From NCBI GenBank assembly GCA_934647145.1, contig CAKUFB010000079.1, positions 1 through 10,027 of the forward strand: a stretch of DNA of 10,027 bases, given 5' to 3'. Below are positions 1 to 6,470 of the stretch, one piece after another (position 1 is the first letter of the stretch; each line of letters begins with the position of its first letter). The notes under the pieces are model-generated. The model searched no databases. It was given only the letters and a program-made list of their open reading frames with translations, and had not been told where the DNA came from. The translations under genes were made by a program, and so were the position numbers. Source of the stretch: an uncultured Clostridia bacterium (GTDB taxonomy: Bacteria; Bacillota; Clostridia; Christensenellales; Aristaeellaceae).

Positions 1-160
1 TGTCAAACAGGTTGTCCGCCGTGTAGACCGGGTGAATGGGATACATGTACGAGAACTCGAAGGTTTCCTCGTACAGAGGCTCCACCGCAAGGGCGGGTAC
101 GCAGCCAGCCAGCAGCAGGGCAAGCAGCAGGGAACAGATACGCGTGAAACAGTGTTTCAT
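1..160 (-). CDS. Sugar ABC transporter substrate-binding lipoprotein, N-terminal part (cut by window edge)
   Basis: Only the first 53 codons are in the window. The start ATG (160) has an AAGGAGG ribosome site 7 nt upstream. Residues 1-20 form a lipoprotein signal peptide: a short basic start, a Leu/Ala-rich core and a lipobox L17-A18-G19-C20, so the mature protein would be lipid-anchored on the outer face of the membrane. The mature start (EETFEFSYMYPIHP) resembles the opening beta strand of family-1 extracellular solute-binding proteins of the LplA type. It lies 32 nt downstream of the YtcP-type permease, the usual operon position for the binding protein of a CUT1 sugar importer. The family call rests on the lipobox, this short motif and the operon context; the ligand cannot be read from it. 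Confidence 0.75.
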   Translation of the reverse strand, partial: MKHCFTRICSLLLALLLAGCVPALAVEPLYEETFEFSYMYPIHPVYTADNLFD

Positions 161-192
161 GGGGGGTCCTCCTTCTTTGGGCAATGCCCTTT

Positions 193-1077
193 TTATCCCT
201 TTATCGCGCCGACGAGCACGCCGCGCGTAAAGTACTTCTGCAGGAACGGGTAGATCATCAGGATCGGCACCATACTGACCACGATGGTAGCGTTGATGAT
301 CGATTCCGACTGAACCGCGCTCTCAGCCACGTCGCTGTAGCTGAGCAGCCCGTATTTGTCCAACTGCGTGGAAATCACGATGTCCCTCAGGTAAACCTGA
401 AGCGGATACATGCTGCTGTCGTTGAAATAAATCAGCGGCGCAAAGAACGAGTTCCAGTGCCCCACCGCGCACCACATGGTGATGGTGGCCAGTATGGGCT
501 TGCACAGCGGGATCATGATGCTGAACAGAATCCGGAAGTCGCCTGCTGAGTCAATCAGGGCGCTTTCCTCCAGGCTCTCCGGAATACTCTGAAAGAAATT
601 CCTCATGATGATCGTGTTATACGCGCTGATCGCGCCCGGCAGAATCACCGCCCAGTAGGTATTGAGCAGCCCGGTGCTCTTCACCACCAGGTAGGTCGGA
701 ATCATGCCGCCGCCAAACCACATGGTGAAGGCCATGAAGAAGGTGATCCACGTGCAGCCGCGCAGGCGTTTCTTGGAAAGCGGATAGGCGGACAGAGTGG
801 TCAGCAGCACGTTGATCGGCGTGCCCAGCAGCACGATAATCAGCGTGTTGCGATAAGCCGTATAGATCTTCGCGCTGCGGAAGACGTTCTTATAGGCGGA
901 CAGGGTGAAGCCCTTCGGATAGCACGTAACCAGGCCGCGAGCCACATGCGACTTGCCGCTCAGGGAAATGGCCACCACGTTGAGCATGGGATACAGGGTT
1001 ATGACGCAGACGAGTATCATAAACAGCGGAATCAGGCTTCTCCTGATTCTCGTGCCCACGCTGATCGTTTCCTTCAT
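193..1077 (-). CDS. Carbohydrate ABC transporter permease, YtcP/LplC type (MalG-like)
   Basis: This is one of two membrane subunits of a CUT1-family sugar importer, 294 residues, the normal length. Hydrophobic segments lie near residues 15-37, 78-97, 108-130, 140-158, 187-205 and 262-281. The cytoplasmic EAA loop that contacts the ATPase is at about 170-190 (EESALIDSAGD ... IMIP). The C-terminus ends FTRGVLVGAIKG, matching the usual TRGxxxGAxKG ending of this subfamily. The start at 1077 is chosen because GGAAGGAG lies 10 nt upstream. An upstream ATG at 1098, overlapping the TGA of the preceding permease gene (TGATG), would add seven residues and cannot be excluded. It is the second gene of the leftward operon. 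No ATPase is encoded nearby, so a shared MsmK-type ATPase elsewhere is inferred. Confidence 0.93.
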   Translation of the reverse strand: MKETISVGTRIRRSLIPLFMILVCVITLYPMLNVVAISLSGKSHVARGLVTCYPKGFTLSAYKNVFRSAKIYTAYRNTLIIVLLGTPINVLLTTLSAYPLSKKRLRGCTWITFFMAFTMWFGGGMIPTYLVVKSTGLLNTYWAVILPGAISAYNTIIMRNFFQSIPESLEESALIDSAGDFRILFSIMIPLCKPILATITMWCAVGHWNSFFAPLIYFNDSSMYPLQVYLRDIVISTQLDKYGLLSYSDVAESAVQSESIINATIVVSMVPILMIYPFLQKYFTRGVLVGAIKG

Positions 1078-1097
1078 GTCGATTCCGCTCCTTCCCA

Positions 1098-2294
1098 TCA
1101 CCACAGTCCCACCTCGGTCACGCGTTTGCTGATAGCGTTCGCGGTCGCCACGAACAGCAGCCCCACCGCCGAGTTGAACAGTCCCACCGCCGTACCGAAG
1201 CTGTAGCCCATGTCTACCAGACCGCGCTTGTACACATAGGTCGATATGACGTTCGCCGTGTCATAGTTGAACGAGTTCTGCAGCAGCAGAACCTTTTCAA
1301 AGCCCACGTTCAGGATATTGCCCAGGGACATGATGAGCATGATGATGATGACGCTCGCAATGCCGGGCAGCGTGATATGAATCATCTTCTGATACGGCGT
1401 TGCGCCGTCCATCAGCGCCGCCTCATACAGCGCCGGGTCGATGCCGCTGATGGCAGACAGGTACACGATCGACTCCCAGCCCATGTTCTGCCAGACGCCC
1501 GAGACGATGTAGATCGGCCGGAACGCGCTGGCCTTGCGCATGAAGTCCACCGGCTCCAGCCCGAGCAATCGGTAAAGCTGCGCCACCGCGCCGAACATCG
1601 GGGAGAGGAAGGACTGCACCAGCCCGACCACCACCACCACGGAAAGAAAATGCGGCATGTAGCTGACCGTCTGCACCAGGCGCTTGAACCGGATGTTCTT
1701 CAGCTCGTTGAGCAGCAGTGCGAAAATGATCGGGCAGGGAAAGCCGAAAATCAATCCGTATACATTCAGCAGTACCGTGTTGCGGATCAGCCTGAAGGCG
1801 TCCATGGAATGAAAGAACGAGGCGAAGTGCTTCAGGCCGACCCACTTACTTCCCGCAAAGCCGATCAGCGGCTTGTAGTCCTTAAACGCGATCACCAACC
1901 CGAACATGGGAATATAGTGATAGATGATGAAGATCAGGAACATGGGCAGCAGCATGACGTACAACATGCGGTCTCGCCGGATGTTGGAAAGCAGCGTGTT
2001 TCTCGTTTTCATGGGGACTGTCTCCGTTTCTTCAATATGATACCAGACAAATTCCATGTCGTCGCGATCGTCAGACGTATCGTTCCATGCCGCCGACCCC
2101 GGCTGCAGGCCGAAGCTCTTTGGGGTCAGCTCCAGTACCTTGCAGACCCTCAGGAACTCCTCCATCTCGAAGGGGCGCTTCCCGTCCAGGCACTCCTCCA
2201 GCGTCTCCAGCGGAATGCCGGCCTTGTATGCCACATAGCCCACACCGTATCCCTTTTTCAGTATAGCTTCCCGAATAATTCTCAGACTGTTCAC
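1098..2294 (-). CDS. LplB-type sugar ABC transporter permease with N-terminal XRE-like HTH domain
   Basis: The 398-residue frame has two parts. Residues 95-398 are an ordinary LplB-type permease: hydrophobic segments near 110-135, 170-196, 212-230, 262-282, 305-328 and 366-387, and an EAA loop at 291-310 (EAALMDGATP ... ITLP). Residues 1-65 look like an XRE-type helix-turn-helix: LRIIREAILKKG, then VAYKAGIPLETLEECLDGKR, then FLRVCKVLELTPKSFGL. An acidic linker (about 66-94) joins them with no stop codon. The GTG start at 2294 has GAGG 5 nt upstream and lies about 22 nt below the predicted transcription start of a near-consensus promoter, so the HTH part should be translated. An internal ATG at 2012 (M95) has GGAG 9 nt upstream and could also yield a plain 304-residue permease. 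With the N-terminus cytoplasmic, the HTH would face the DNA. Transport role is confident; regulatory role is inference. Confidence 0.85.
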   Translation of the reverse strand: MNSLRIIREAILKKGYGVGYVAYKAGIPLETLEECLDGKRPFEMEEFLRVCKVLELTPKSFGLQPGSAAWNDTSDDRDDMEFVWYHIEETETVPMKTRNTLLSNIRRDRMLYVMLLPMFLIFIIYHYIPMFGLVIAFKDYKPLIGFAGSKWVGLKHFASFFHSMDAFRLIRNTVLLNVYGLIFGFPCPIIFALLLNELKNIRFKRLVQTVSYMPHFLSVVVVVGLVQSFLSPMFGAVAQLYRLLGLEPVDFMRKASAFRPIYIVSGVWQNMGWESIVYLSAISGIDPALYEAALMDGATPYQKMIHITLPGIASVIIIMLIMSLGNILNVGFEKVLLLQNSFNYDTANVISTYVYKRGLVDMGYSFGTAVGLFNSAVGLLFVATANAISKRVTEVGLW

Positions 2295-2323
2295 GATTGC
2301 CTCACTTTCTTCCGTTCAGGTGC

Positions 2324-2352
2324 AGTATACTCCAATAAATCAAGATTGTCAA
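2324..2352 (-). promoter_or_regulatory. Sigma-A promoter of the permease operon
   Basis: Read on the minus strand, TTGACA (2347-2352) is followed by a 17-bp spacer and TATACT (2324-2329). This is nearly the consensus sigma-A promoter. The expected transcription start near 2317 leaves a leader of roughly 22 nt before the GTG at 2294. Confidence 0.85.
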
Positions 2353-2370
2353 TATGCTAATTCTTGATTT
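2337..2370. promoter_or_regulatory. Candidate operator: 9-bp inverted repeat between divergent promoters
   Basis: AAATCAAGA (2337-2345) and TCTTGATTT (2362-2370) are perfect inverted copies with centres 25 bp apart. The left arm lies in the spacer of the permease-operon promoter, and its -35 box (2347-2352) lies between the arms. A smaller palindrome, ATTG-T-CAAT (2345-2353), covers that -35. Placement suits a repressor such as the adjacent XRE protein, but no binding motif for it is known to me. Confidence 0.4.
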
Positions 2371-2384
2371 CTAAGATTTTTAAC

Positions 2385-2413
2385 TTGCGAAATCGGCAGA
2401 ATAGTGGTATCAT
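2385..2413 (+). promoter_or_regulatory. Sigma-A promoter of the XRE-hydrolase operon
   Basis: TTGCGA (2385-2390), a 17-bp spacer and TATCAT (2408-2413) form a good sigma-A promoter. The predicted start near 2420 gives a leader of about 23 nt, which carries the AAGGTGG ribosome site of the XRE gene. Confidence 0.7.
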
Positions 2414-2442
2414 AGTCCGCGTAAGAAAGGTGGTTATGTTGC

Positions 2443-2793
2443 ATGTCCAGAGAGCAGATTGCCTATATCCTAAAAACGTACCGTCTGAAGAAGGGCCTGA
2501 AGGCGACAACCGTCGGCGAAATGATTCATAAAAGCGGCAAAACCGTCAGCGGCTGGGAGCATGGTGTCGGCCAGCCGGATATTGATACGCTGATGAAGCT
2601 GTGCGCGATCTACGGGATCGAGAGCTTTGACGTCTTCAGGGGAGAAGAGGAGTCCGAGGAAAAGACCATGAGCAGCGACAGCCTGAGCGTGGCGAACGCC
2701 TACCAAAAGGCGGCGCCTGCGGTCAAGGAAGCGGTCAAGCGCTTTCTGGGCGTCGACAGTATCGACAAACTGGTTGAGGAGGAACACCTATGA
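2443..2793 (+). CDS. XRE-family helix-turn-helix transcriptional regulator
   Basis: A small cytoplasmic DNA-binding protein of 116 residues. Residues 4-65 fit the Cro/CI-type HTH: ILKTYRLKKGLKATTVGEMI, then the recognition segment around SGKTVSGWEHG and DIDTLMKLCAIYGI. The tail (about 83-116), with AYQKAAPAVKEAVKRFLGV, resembles the C-terminal helix often seen in clostridial XRE proteins. The ATG at 2443 has AAGGTGG 9 nt upstream. It is the first gene of the rightward operon, its stop overlaps the start of the hydrolase gene (ATGA), and it faces the HTH-permease operon across two promoters. It is therefore the obvious local regulator and probably autoregulated; whether it represses or activates cannot be seen. 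No ligand-binding domain is visible. Confidence 0.88.
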   Translation: MSREQIAYILKTYRLKKGLKATTVGEMIHKSGKTVSGWEHGVGQPDIDTLMKLCAIYGIESFDVFRGEEESEEKTMSSDSLSVANAYQKAAPAVKEAVKRFLGVDSIDKLVEEEHL

Positions 2794-4841
2794 TTGCCAA
2801 GCTCGTCCGCCACAATGGGTACATGCAGATCTCGGTGAACGGAAAACTCCTTCCCCCCACCGCCTGCATGACCTACAACCCCAACGCACGCACCTACCGC
2901 TCCTTTCAGGAGAAGCAGACCCCTTTCGCCAGCGTGGGCGTCTACGCGACGGATGAGGGATTCAACGACCTGTCCGGAATGGCCGCCTTCGGCCCGGGCT
3001 ACTGGGTCGGGGAGGAGCAGTACGATTTCACCGAGGTCGATCGCACCCTCCGCCTGATTGCCCCGGAGGGCACGGAGGCCTTTATCTTCCCCCGAGTGTG
3101 TCTGGACTGTCCCTCCTGGTGGGCCGAAAGACACCCGGAGGAGCTGTGTCGGGACGAGCGGGGCGCCCCTCAGCGCGAATCCTTCGCCTCCGAGCGCTGG
3201 CGGGCGGACGCAGCCCGGGCGCTTCGGGCGCTGATGGAGCATATCGACCGGTCCGTCTGGAAGGAATGCGTGATCGGCTACCACATCGCCTGCGGCTCCA
3301 CCGAGGAATGGACCTTTCATCACCCGACCGACGCAGAGTACCGGATGGATTTCTCTGAGCCGAATCGCCGCGCCTTCATCCGCTGGCTGAGAGACAAGTA
3401 CCGGAGCGTCGACCGGCTCAACGAGGCATGGCGTACCCGCATGGCCTGCTTCGACGAGGCAACCTTCCCCACTCTGCTCGAGCGCTGCTACGGCCTGAAC
3501 GGCGCTCTGCGAAACGCTGAGCTCGAAATGAAGGCCATCGATTTCTGGCTGTTCACCAGCTGGCTGTTTGCTGACACCATCGCCATGCTCTGCCGCACGG
3601 TCAAGGAATACTCCGGCGGCAATCTGTTGACGGGTGCCTTCTACGGCTATATCGGCTATATGTACCGCCCGGAGAAGGGGCATTTTGCAGTGGAGGATCT
3701 GCTCCGCTGCCCGGACGTCGATTTCCTCGCCTCCACCGTGTTTGCCGGGCCGGCCAATTCGCTGAATCTGCACGACAAGCTCTTTTTTCAGGAGGGCGAC
3801 GTGCGCACTTGCCTCACCCGCCCGATCCGCGACACGCTCCCGCAGTGCGATCCCGGCAACGGCTACTTTGACAGGCCTGTTTGGCAACCGCTTCCCTCAA
3901 TGGAGGCCTCGCTCTCCCGACTCAAAAGCGTCTGCGCCCGCGTGCTGACCGGCCCCATGGGCGTCTGGTGGTTCGACATGTGGGGCGGCTGGTTCGACGC
4001 GCCGGAAATGATGGATCTGTTCGGTCGCTTCAATCGCTGGATGGCCGAACGCGTCGCCGAGCCGCTCAAGAGCGAAATCGCCGTCATCACCGACGAGAAT
4101 GGCCTGATGTACCTTCCCCGAACCAATTGCCCGGCTGCGTACACCCTGGATCGTCAGCGCGAGGAACTGAGCAGGCTGGGCGCGCCCTACGATTTTTACG
4201 AGGCGAGTGACCTGCTGGACGGGCGCTTCCCGTTCGACCAGTACCGAATGGTCATCCTGCTGGATTTCATCCATCCTTCCGAGGCACTCGAGCAGGTCAT
4301 CGACAGCCGTCTGCGAAAAAACGGCCGCACGCTCGTCTGGGGTCACCTCTCCCGGGCGGGAATCGCCGGCATGCAGACGGAGTACTGCCGGTTCGACCCG
4401 CCGCGCCGGGGTGATTATGAAGGCGCGCTGTTCCCGGACGTCCCGGTCAGCTGTCCCCGGTTCCGCCTGGACGCGCTTTCGGATACCTACGTTTACGCCT
4501 GCTTCCAGGACACGGCCGAACCCTGCGTCTGCGCCCGGCAGTCCGAAGACGGCTGCGACGTGCTCAGCCTGCTGCCCGCACTGCCCGCCTCCCTCCTGCG
4601 CGAGATCGCCCGCATGGCCGGCGTACACCTGTACACCTTCCAGGATGACGTTGTCTATGCCGGCGGCAATTTCGTGGCCATCCACGCGCTGACCGCCGGT
4701 CACAAGCGCATCCTGCTTCCCGCGCACGTGAAGGCGCTGACAGACGCGGAAACCGGCGTTTCCATGTCTCTGTATAAGCAGCTCTACGCCGACTTCGACA
4801 TGCGCGAATCGGAGGTCAGGATTTTCCGGGTGGACGTCTGA
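2790..4841 (+). CDS. Putative intracellular clan-A glycoside hydrolase, GH42-like
   Basis: A 683-residue protein with no signal peptide, so cytoplasmic, and close to the length of GH42 beta-galactosidases. The first about 420 residues have the feel of a GH-A TIM barrel. The segment GYHIACGSTEEW (163-174) would hold the acid/base Glu (E172 most likely), and KLFFQEGDVRT (330-340) the nucleophile (E335). The aromatic segment VWWFDMWGGWF (392-402) fits the final barrel strand. Residues about 428-530 (EIAVITDENG, then YDFYEASDLLDG, then YRMVILLDF) look like the Rossmann-like trimerisation domain of GH42 enzymes. Sequence is far from classical GH42, so the exact family and substrate are open. The ATG overlaps the XRE stop (ATGA), and GAGGAGG lies 7 nt upstream, implying coupled translation. 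It probably cleaves the oligosaccharide imported by the divergent transporter. Confidence 0.8.
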   Translation: MIAKLVRHNGYMQISVNGKLLPPTACMTYNPNARTYRSFQEKQTPFASVGVYATDEGFNDLSGMAAFGPGYWVGEEQYDFTEVDRTLRLIAPEGTEAFIFPRVCLDCPSWWAERHPEELCRDERGAPQRESFASERWRADAARALRALMEHIDRSVWKECVIGYHIACGSTEEWTFHHPTDAEYRMDFSEPNRRAFIRWLRDKYRSVDRLNEAWRTRMACFDEATFPTLLERCYGLNGALRNAELEMKAIDFWLFTSWLFADTIAMLCRTVKEYSGGNLLTGAFYGYIGYMYRPEKGHFAVEDLLRCPDVDFLASTVFAGPANSLNLHDKLFFQEGDVRTCLTRPIRDTLPQCDPGNGYFDRPVWQPLPSMEASLSRLKSVCARVLTGPMGVWWFDMWGGWFDAPEMMDLFGRFNRWMAERVAEPLKSEIAVITDENGLMYLPRTNCPAAYTLDRQREELSRLGAPYDFYEASDLLDGRFPFDQYRMVILLDFIHPSEALEQVIDSRLRKNGRTLVWGHLSRAGIAGMQTEYCRFDPPRRGDYEGALFPDVPVSCPRFRLDALSDTYVYACFQDTAEPCVCARQSEDGCDVLSLLPALPASLLREIARMAGVHLYTFQDDVVYAGGNFVAIHALTAGHKRILLPAHVKALTDAETGVSMSLYKQLYADFDMRESEVRIFRVDV

Positions 4842-4852
4842 TGTACAGAGCA

Positions 4853-5165
4853 AGAGTGCGACCTGCTTGCGCATACTACACAAATTCCCGAAATGCAGGC
4901 ATCAGAAGCGCTTTGATGAACTAAGCGGAACGTATGAAGATGCCAAACGCTGGCATGACGATACTAAGCAGCAAATTGACGACAAGCTCTCGGCGCGGGC
5001 GGCTGCCAGCCAGTTCATTGATGCGCTAAATAAAAAGGAAAATGGATGGGCTGATCACGGGATTTGCCCCATCCCCTTTGGGCAACCTGCCCGACCCTGT
5101 TCCGGTCTGCTTCAAAGAGGACGCGCGATATACATTCATAAACTGAACTGAAATCAAGTGGTACC
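4853..5165 (+). pseudogene. Decayed C-terminal fragment of a large serine recombinase (tentative)
   Basis: One frame (4853 to about 5060) reads QKRFDELSGTYEDAKRWHDD, then KLSARAAASQFIDALNKKE, the charged coiled-coil pattern found near the C-terminus of large serine recombinases. The next frame, from about 5090, reads VCFKEDARYTFIN, a stop (TGA 5144-5146) and TEIK. This resembles the family's common ending FxFxxGTEI, with the Gly codon turned into a stop. A frameshift or small deletion must lie between the two parts, where the usual FDExLW and VDHVTV segments are missing or scrambled. No catalytic domain is present, and there is no ribosome site or start. The region is less GC-rich than its neighbours, which also suggests transferred DNA. 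The family call is from pattern memory only; it could be an unrelated small ORF. Confidence 0.45.
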
Positions 5166-5173
5166 CGGCGCGT

Positions 5174-5210
5174 AAAAAACATCCTGTGGCATACGCTGCA
5201 GGATGCTTTT
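5174..5210. terminator. Hairpin terminator, possibly bidirectional
   Basis: CATCCTG (5180-5186) pairs with CAGGATG (5199-5205). Read as plus-strand RNA, the stem extends to 11 bp through two G-U pairs around an ATAC loop and is followed by CTTTTC. On the minus strand the 7-bp stem is followed by six T residues. It lies between the convergent hydrolase and AraC genes and could end transcripts from both sides. Confidence 0.6.
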
Positions 5211-5480
5211 CATCGGGCAAAACGTTCGCGCCTTCCATCAAAACCACAACCGTACAGGTTTTTTCTGCCAGGCCGGCATCCGGCTCACTCCATTTGAAGC
5301 CCGGTCTTATTCTGTGAGCACGATGATCATGATACGCATCCCCGTCGAAAAGTCAAGGGGCGCGTGCGGATTTCACATTTGCTCCGCCGTTAACAGCCAT
5401 CTTTCCCGCGCGGCAGGCTTCTTCGCCTGCGCGGCCGCTCGAACGAACCGGCGCGAGGGGCGGGCGGCAGGGGCTTAATG
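5211..5480. other. Gene-free stretch with no recognisable feature
   Basis: Together with the flanking hairpins, about 370 bp between the recombinase relic and the AraC stop lacks a convincing gene. Short open frames on both strands have neither ribosome sites nor recognisable motifs. A promoter-like minus-strand pair (TTGACT, 16 bp, TATCAT at 5329-5356) leads to no gene. It is plausibly more decayed mobile DNA. Confidence 0.5.
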
Positions 5481-5507
5481 CGGGGAAACGGCGGGAAAAC
5501 CGCCCCG
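5481..5507 (-). terminator. Weak GC-rich hairpin downstream of the AraC gene
   Basis: GGCGG (5490-5494) and CCGCC (5500-5504) form a short stem 18 nt past the AraC stop on the minus strand. It is followed by GTTTCCCC rather than a real T run. It may slow or end transcription, but the better terminator is the one at 5174-5210. Confidence 0.25.
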
Positions 5508-5522
5508 TGAATGATCTTCGAA

Positions 5523-6323
5523 TCAGTCGGCGATTGCCTGAGCCGGACGATCGGCAGAGGACTCTCCCCGGCGGGAGCGCCCATCGAGCGTCTTTTCCCG
5601 GCGATACTCGCGTGGCGTCCGGCCGGCCTGGGCGCGGAAGACGCGGCAGAAGTAGTCCGCATCGTAGAAGCCTGAAAGGAAGGCGACCTCGCGCACAGGC
5701 ATGGATTCGTCCACATCCTGCTCAAGCAGGCGGCGCGCGTGGGCGATGCGCAGGTCGCGCAGGCAGGCGGCGGGGGTCTTATGCAGCTGCTCGCGCAGCA
5801 GGCGGCGCAGGTAGTCCTCGCAGTACCCCAGTCCCTCCAGGGCGCGCCCTACGGTGAACTCCGGGTCGGAAAAGTCCAGCGTCATGCGGTGCAGTATCCG
5901 CTCGACCAGCGGATGGATCGGCGCGCACTGATCCCATTCGCGCACCTGCGCGCACAGCGCCTCGCACAGCGCCCTTCGGCTGGCCTCGCCGCCCGGACGC
6001 GCACAGGCGGACTGCAGAAGGCGTATCAGCTGGCGGCAGACGCCTGATTCGTCGTCCCGAAACCGGCGCCGGCTCACCGAAAAGCCCTCCGCGTCGAAGC
6101 TGACGTACATGTCCTGCCAGGTCTGCCCCGGCGCGCACCGCTTCGTATGCCACACGCCCGGCGGGCAGACGGTCAGCGAGCCCGGCTCGAACGGGAATTC
6201 TTCTTCCCCCACCGTCTCAATCCCCTCGCCGCTCAGGTTCAGTATGATCTCCCAGCAGTCATGCCGGTGCAGCGCGCAGGCGCTCAGCACAGGCGACATG
6301 GCCACGGCGTACACATTCGTCAT
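5523..6323 (-). CDS. AraC-family transcriptional regulator with N-terminal cupin-like domain
   Basis: A 266-residue regulator of standard AraC size. Residues about 13-95 look like the sugar-sensing cupin domain: LHRHDCWEIILNLSGEG, FEPGSLTVCPPGVWH and WQDMYVSF. Residues about 158-245 carry the two HTH motifs: VGRALEGLGYCEDYLRRLL, then VREVAFLSGFYDADYFCRVF followed by GRTPREYRR. The start at 6323 is fixed by AAGGGAG 8 nt upstream; an upstream in-frame ATG at 6356 is ruled out because it overlaps the predicted -10 box. The Arg-rich tail after residue 243 is poorly ordered. It is divergent from the TIM-barrel-like gene and likely controls it from the shared 147-bp region, probably in response to a sugar. 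The inducer is unknown. Confidence 0.92.
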   Translation of the reverse strand: MTNVYAVAMSPVLSACALHRHDCWEIILNLSGEGIETVGEEEFPFEPGSLTVCPPGVWHTKRCAPGQTWQDMYVSFDAEGFSVSRRRFRDDESGVCRQLIRLLQSACARPGGEASRRALCEALCAQVREWDQCAPIHPLVERILHRMTLDFSDPEFTVGRALEGLGYCEDYLRRLLREQLHKTPAACLRDLRIAHARRLLEQDVDESMPVREVAFLSGFYDADYFCRVFRAQAGRTPREYRREKTLDGRSRRGESSADRPAQAIAD

Positions 6324-6346
6324 GCGTCTCGCTCCCTTCTGAGGGA

Positions 6347-6375
6347 AGCATAGCACATCCGGTCGGTTTTGTCCA
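6347..6375 (-). promoter_or_regulatory. Sigma-A promoter of the AraC-family gene
   Basis: On the minus strand, TGGACA (6370-6375), a 17-bp spacer and TATGCT (6347-6352) give a good promoter. The leader to the ATG at 6323 would be about 17 nt. The box position decides between the two candidate AraC starts. Confidence 0.6.
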
Positions 6376-6384
6376 GCTTCAGTT

Positions 6385-6424
6385 CGGAAAAATCATGCCG
6401 GCGCGCGGAAATTTGGATTACAAT
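6385..6424 (+). promoter_or_regulatory. Candidate activator-dependent promoter with two 21-bp-spaced repeats
   Basis: TACAAT (6419-6424) is a fair -10, but the expected -35 position (6396-6401) reads TGCCGG and matches poorly. CGGAAA occurs at 6385-6390 and again at 6406-6411, an exact 21-bp step (two helical turns), the spacing known for the half-sites of AraC itself. The repeats bracket the missing -35, consistent with activation by the divergent AraC-family protein. The operator assignment is inference. Confidence 0.4.
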
Positions 6425-6470
6425 AGGGCTATGGAATCCACGCAAAGCGACAAGCAAAGGAGAAGTGAAG

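Noticed and set aside
1377..2360. Plus-strand open frame of 327 codons opposite the LplB-type permease
   Set aside because: It is antisense to a clear membrane protein, is His/Gln/Arg-rich, and runs across the divergent promoter region.
2700..4883. Long minus-strand open frames (395 and 328 codons)
   Set aside because: They are antisense to the hydrolase gene, lack start signals, and have shadow-like composition.
5329..5356. Minus-strand promoter (TTGACT, 16-bp spacer, TATCAT)
   Set aside because: No gene with a ribosome site follows; the 73-codon frame at 5026-5247 has no recognisable content and runs through the terminator hairpin and the recombinase relic.
6324..6356. Longer AraC start at 6356
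   Set aside because: That ATG overlaps the predicted -10 box, while 6323 has a good ribosome site.
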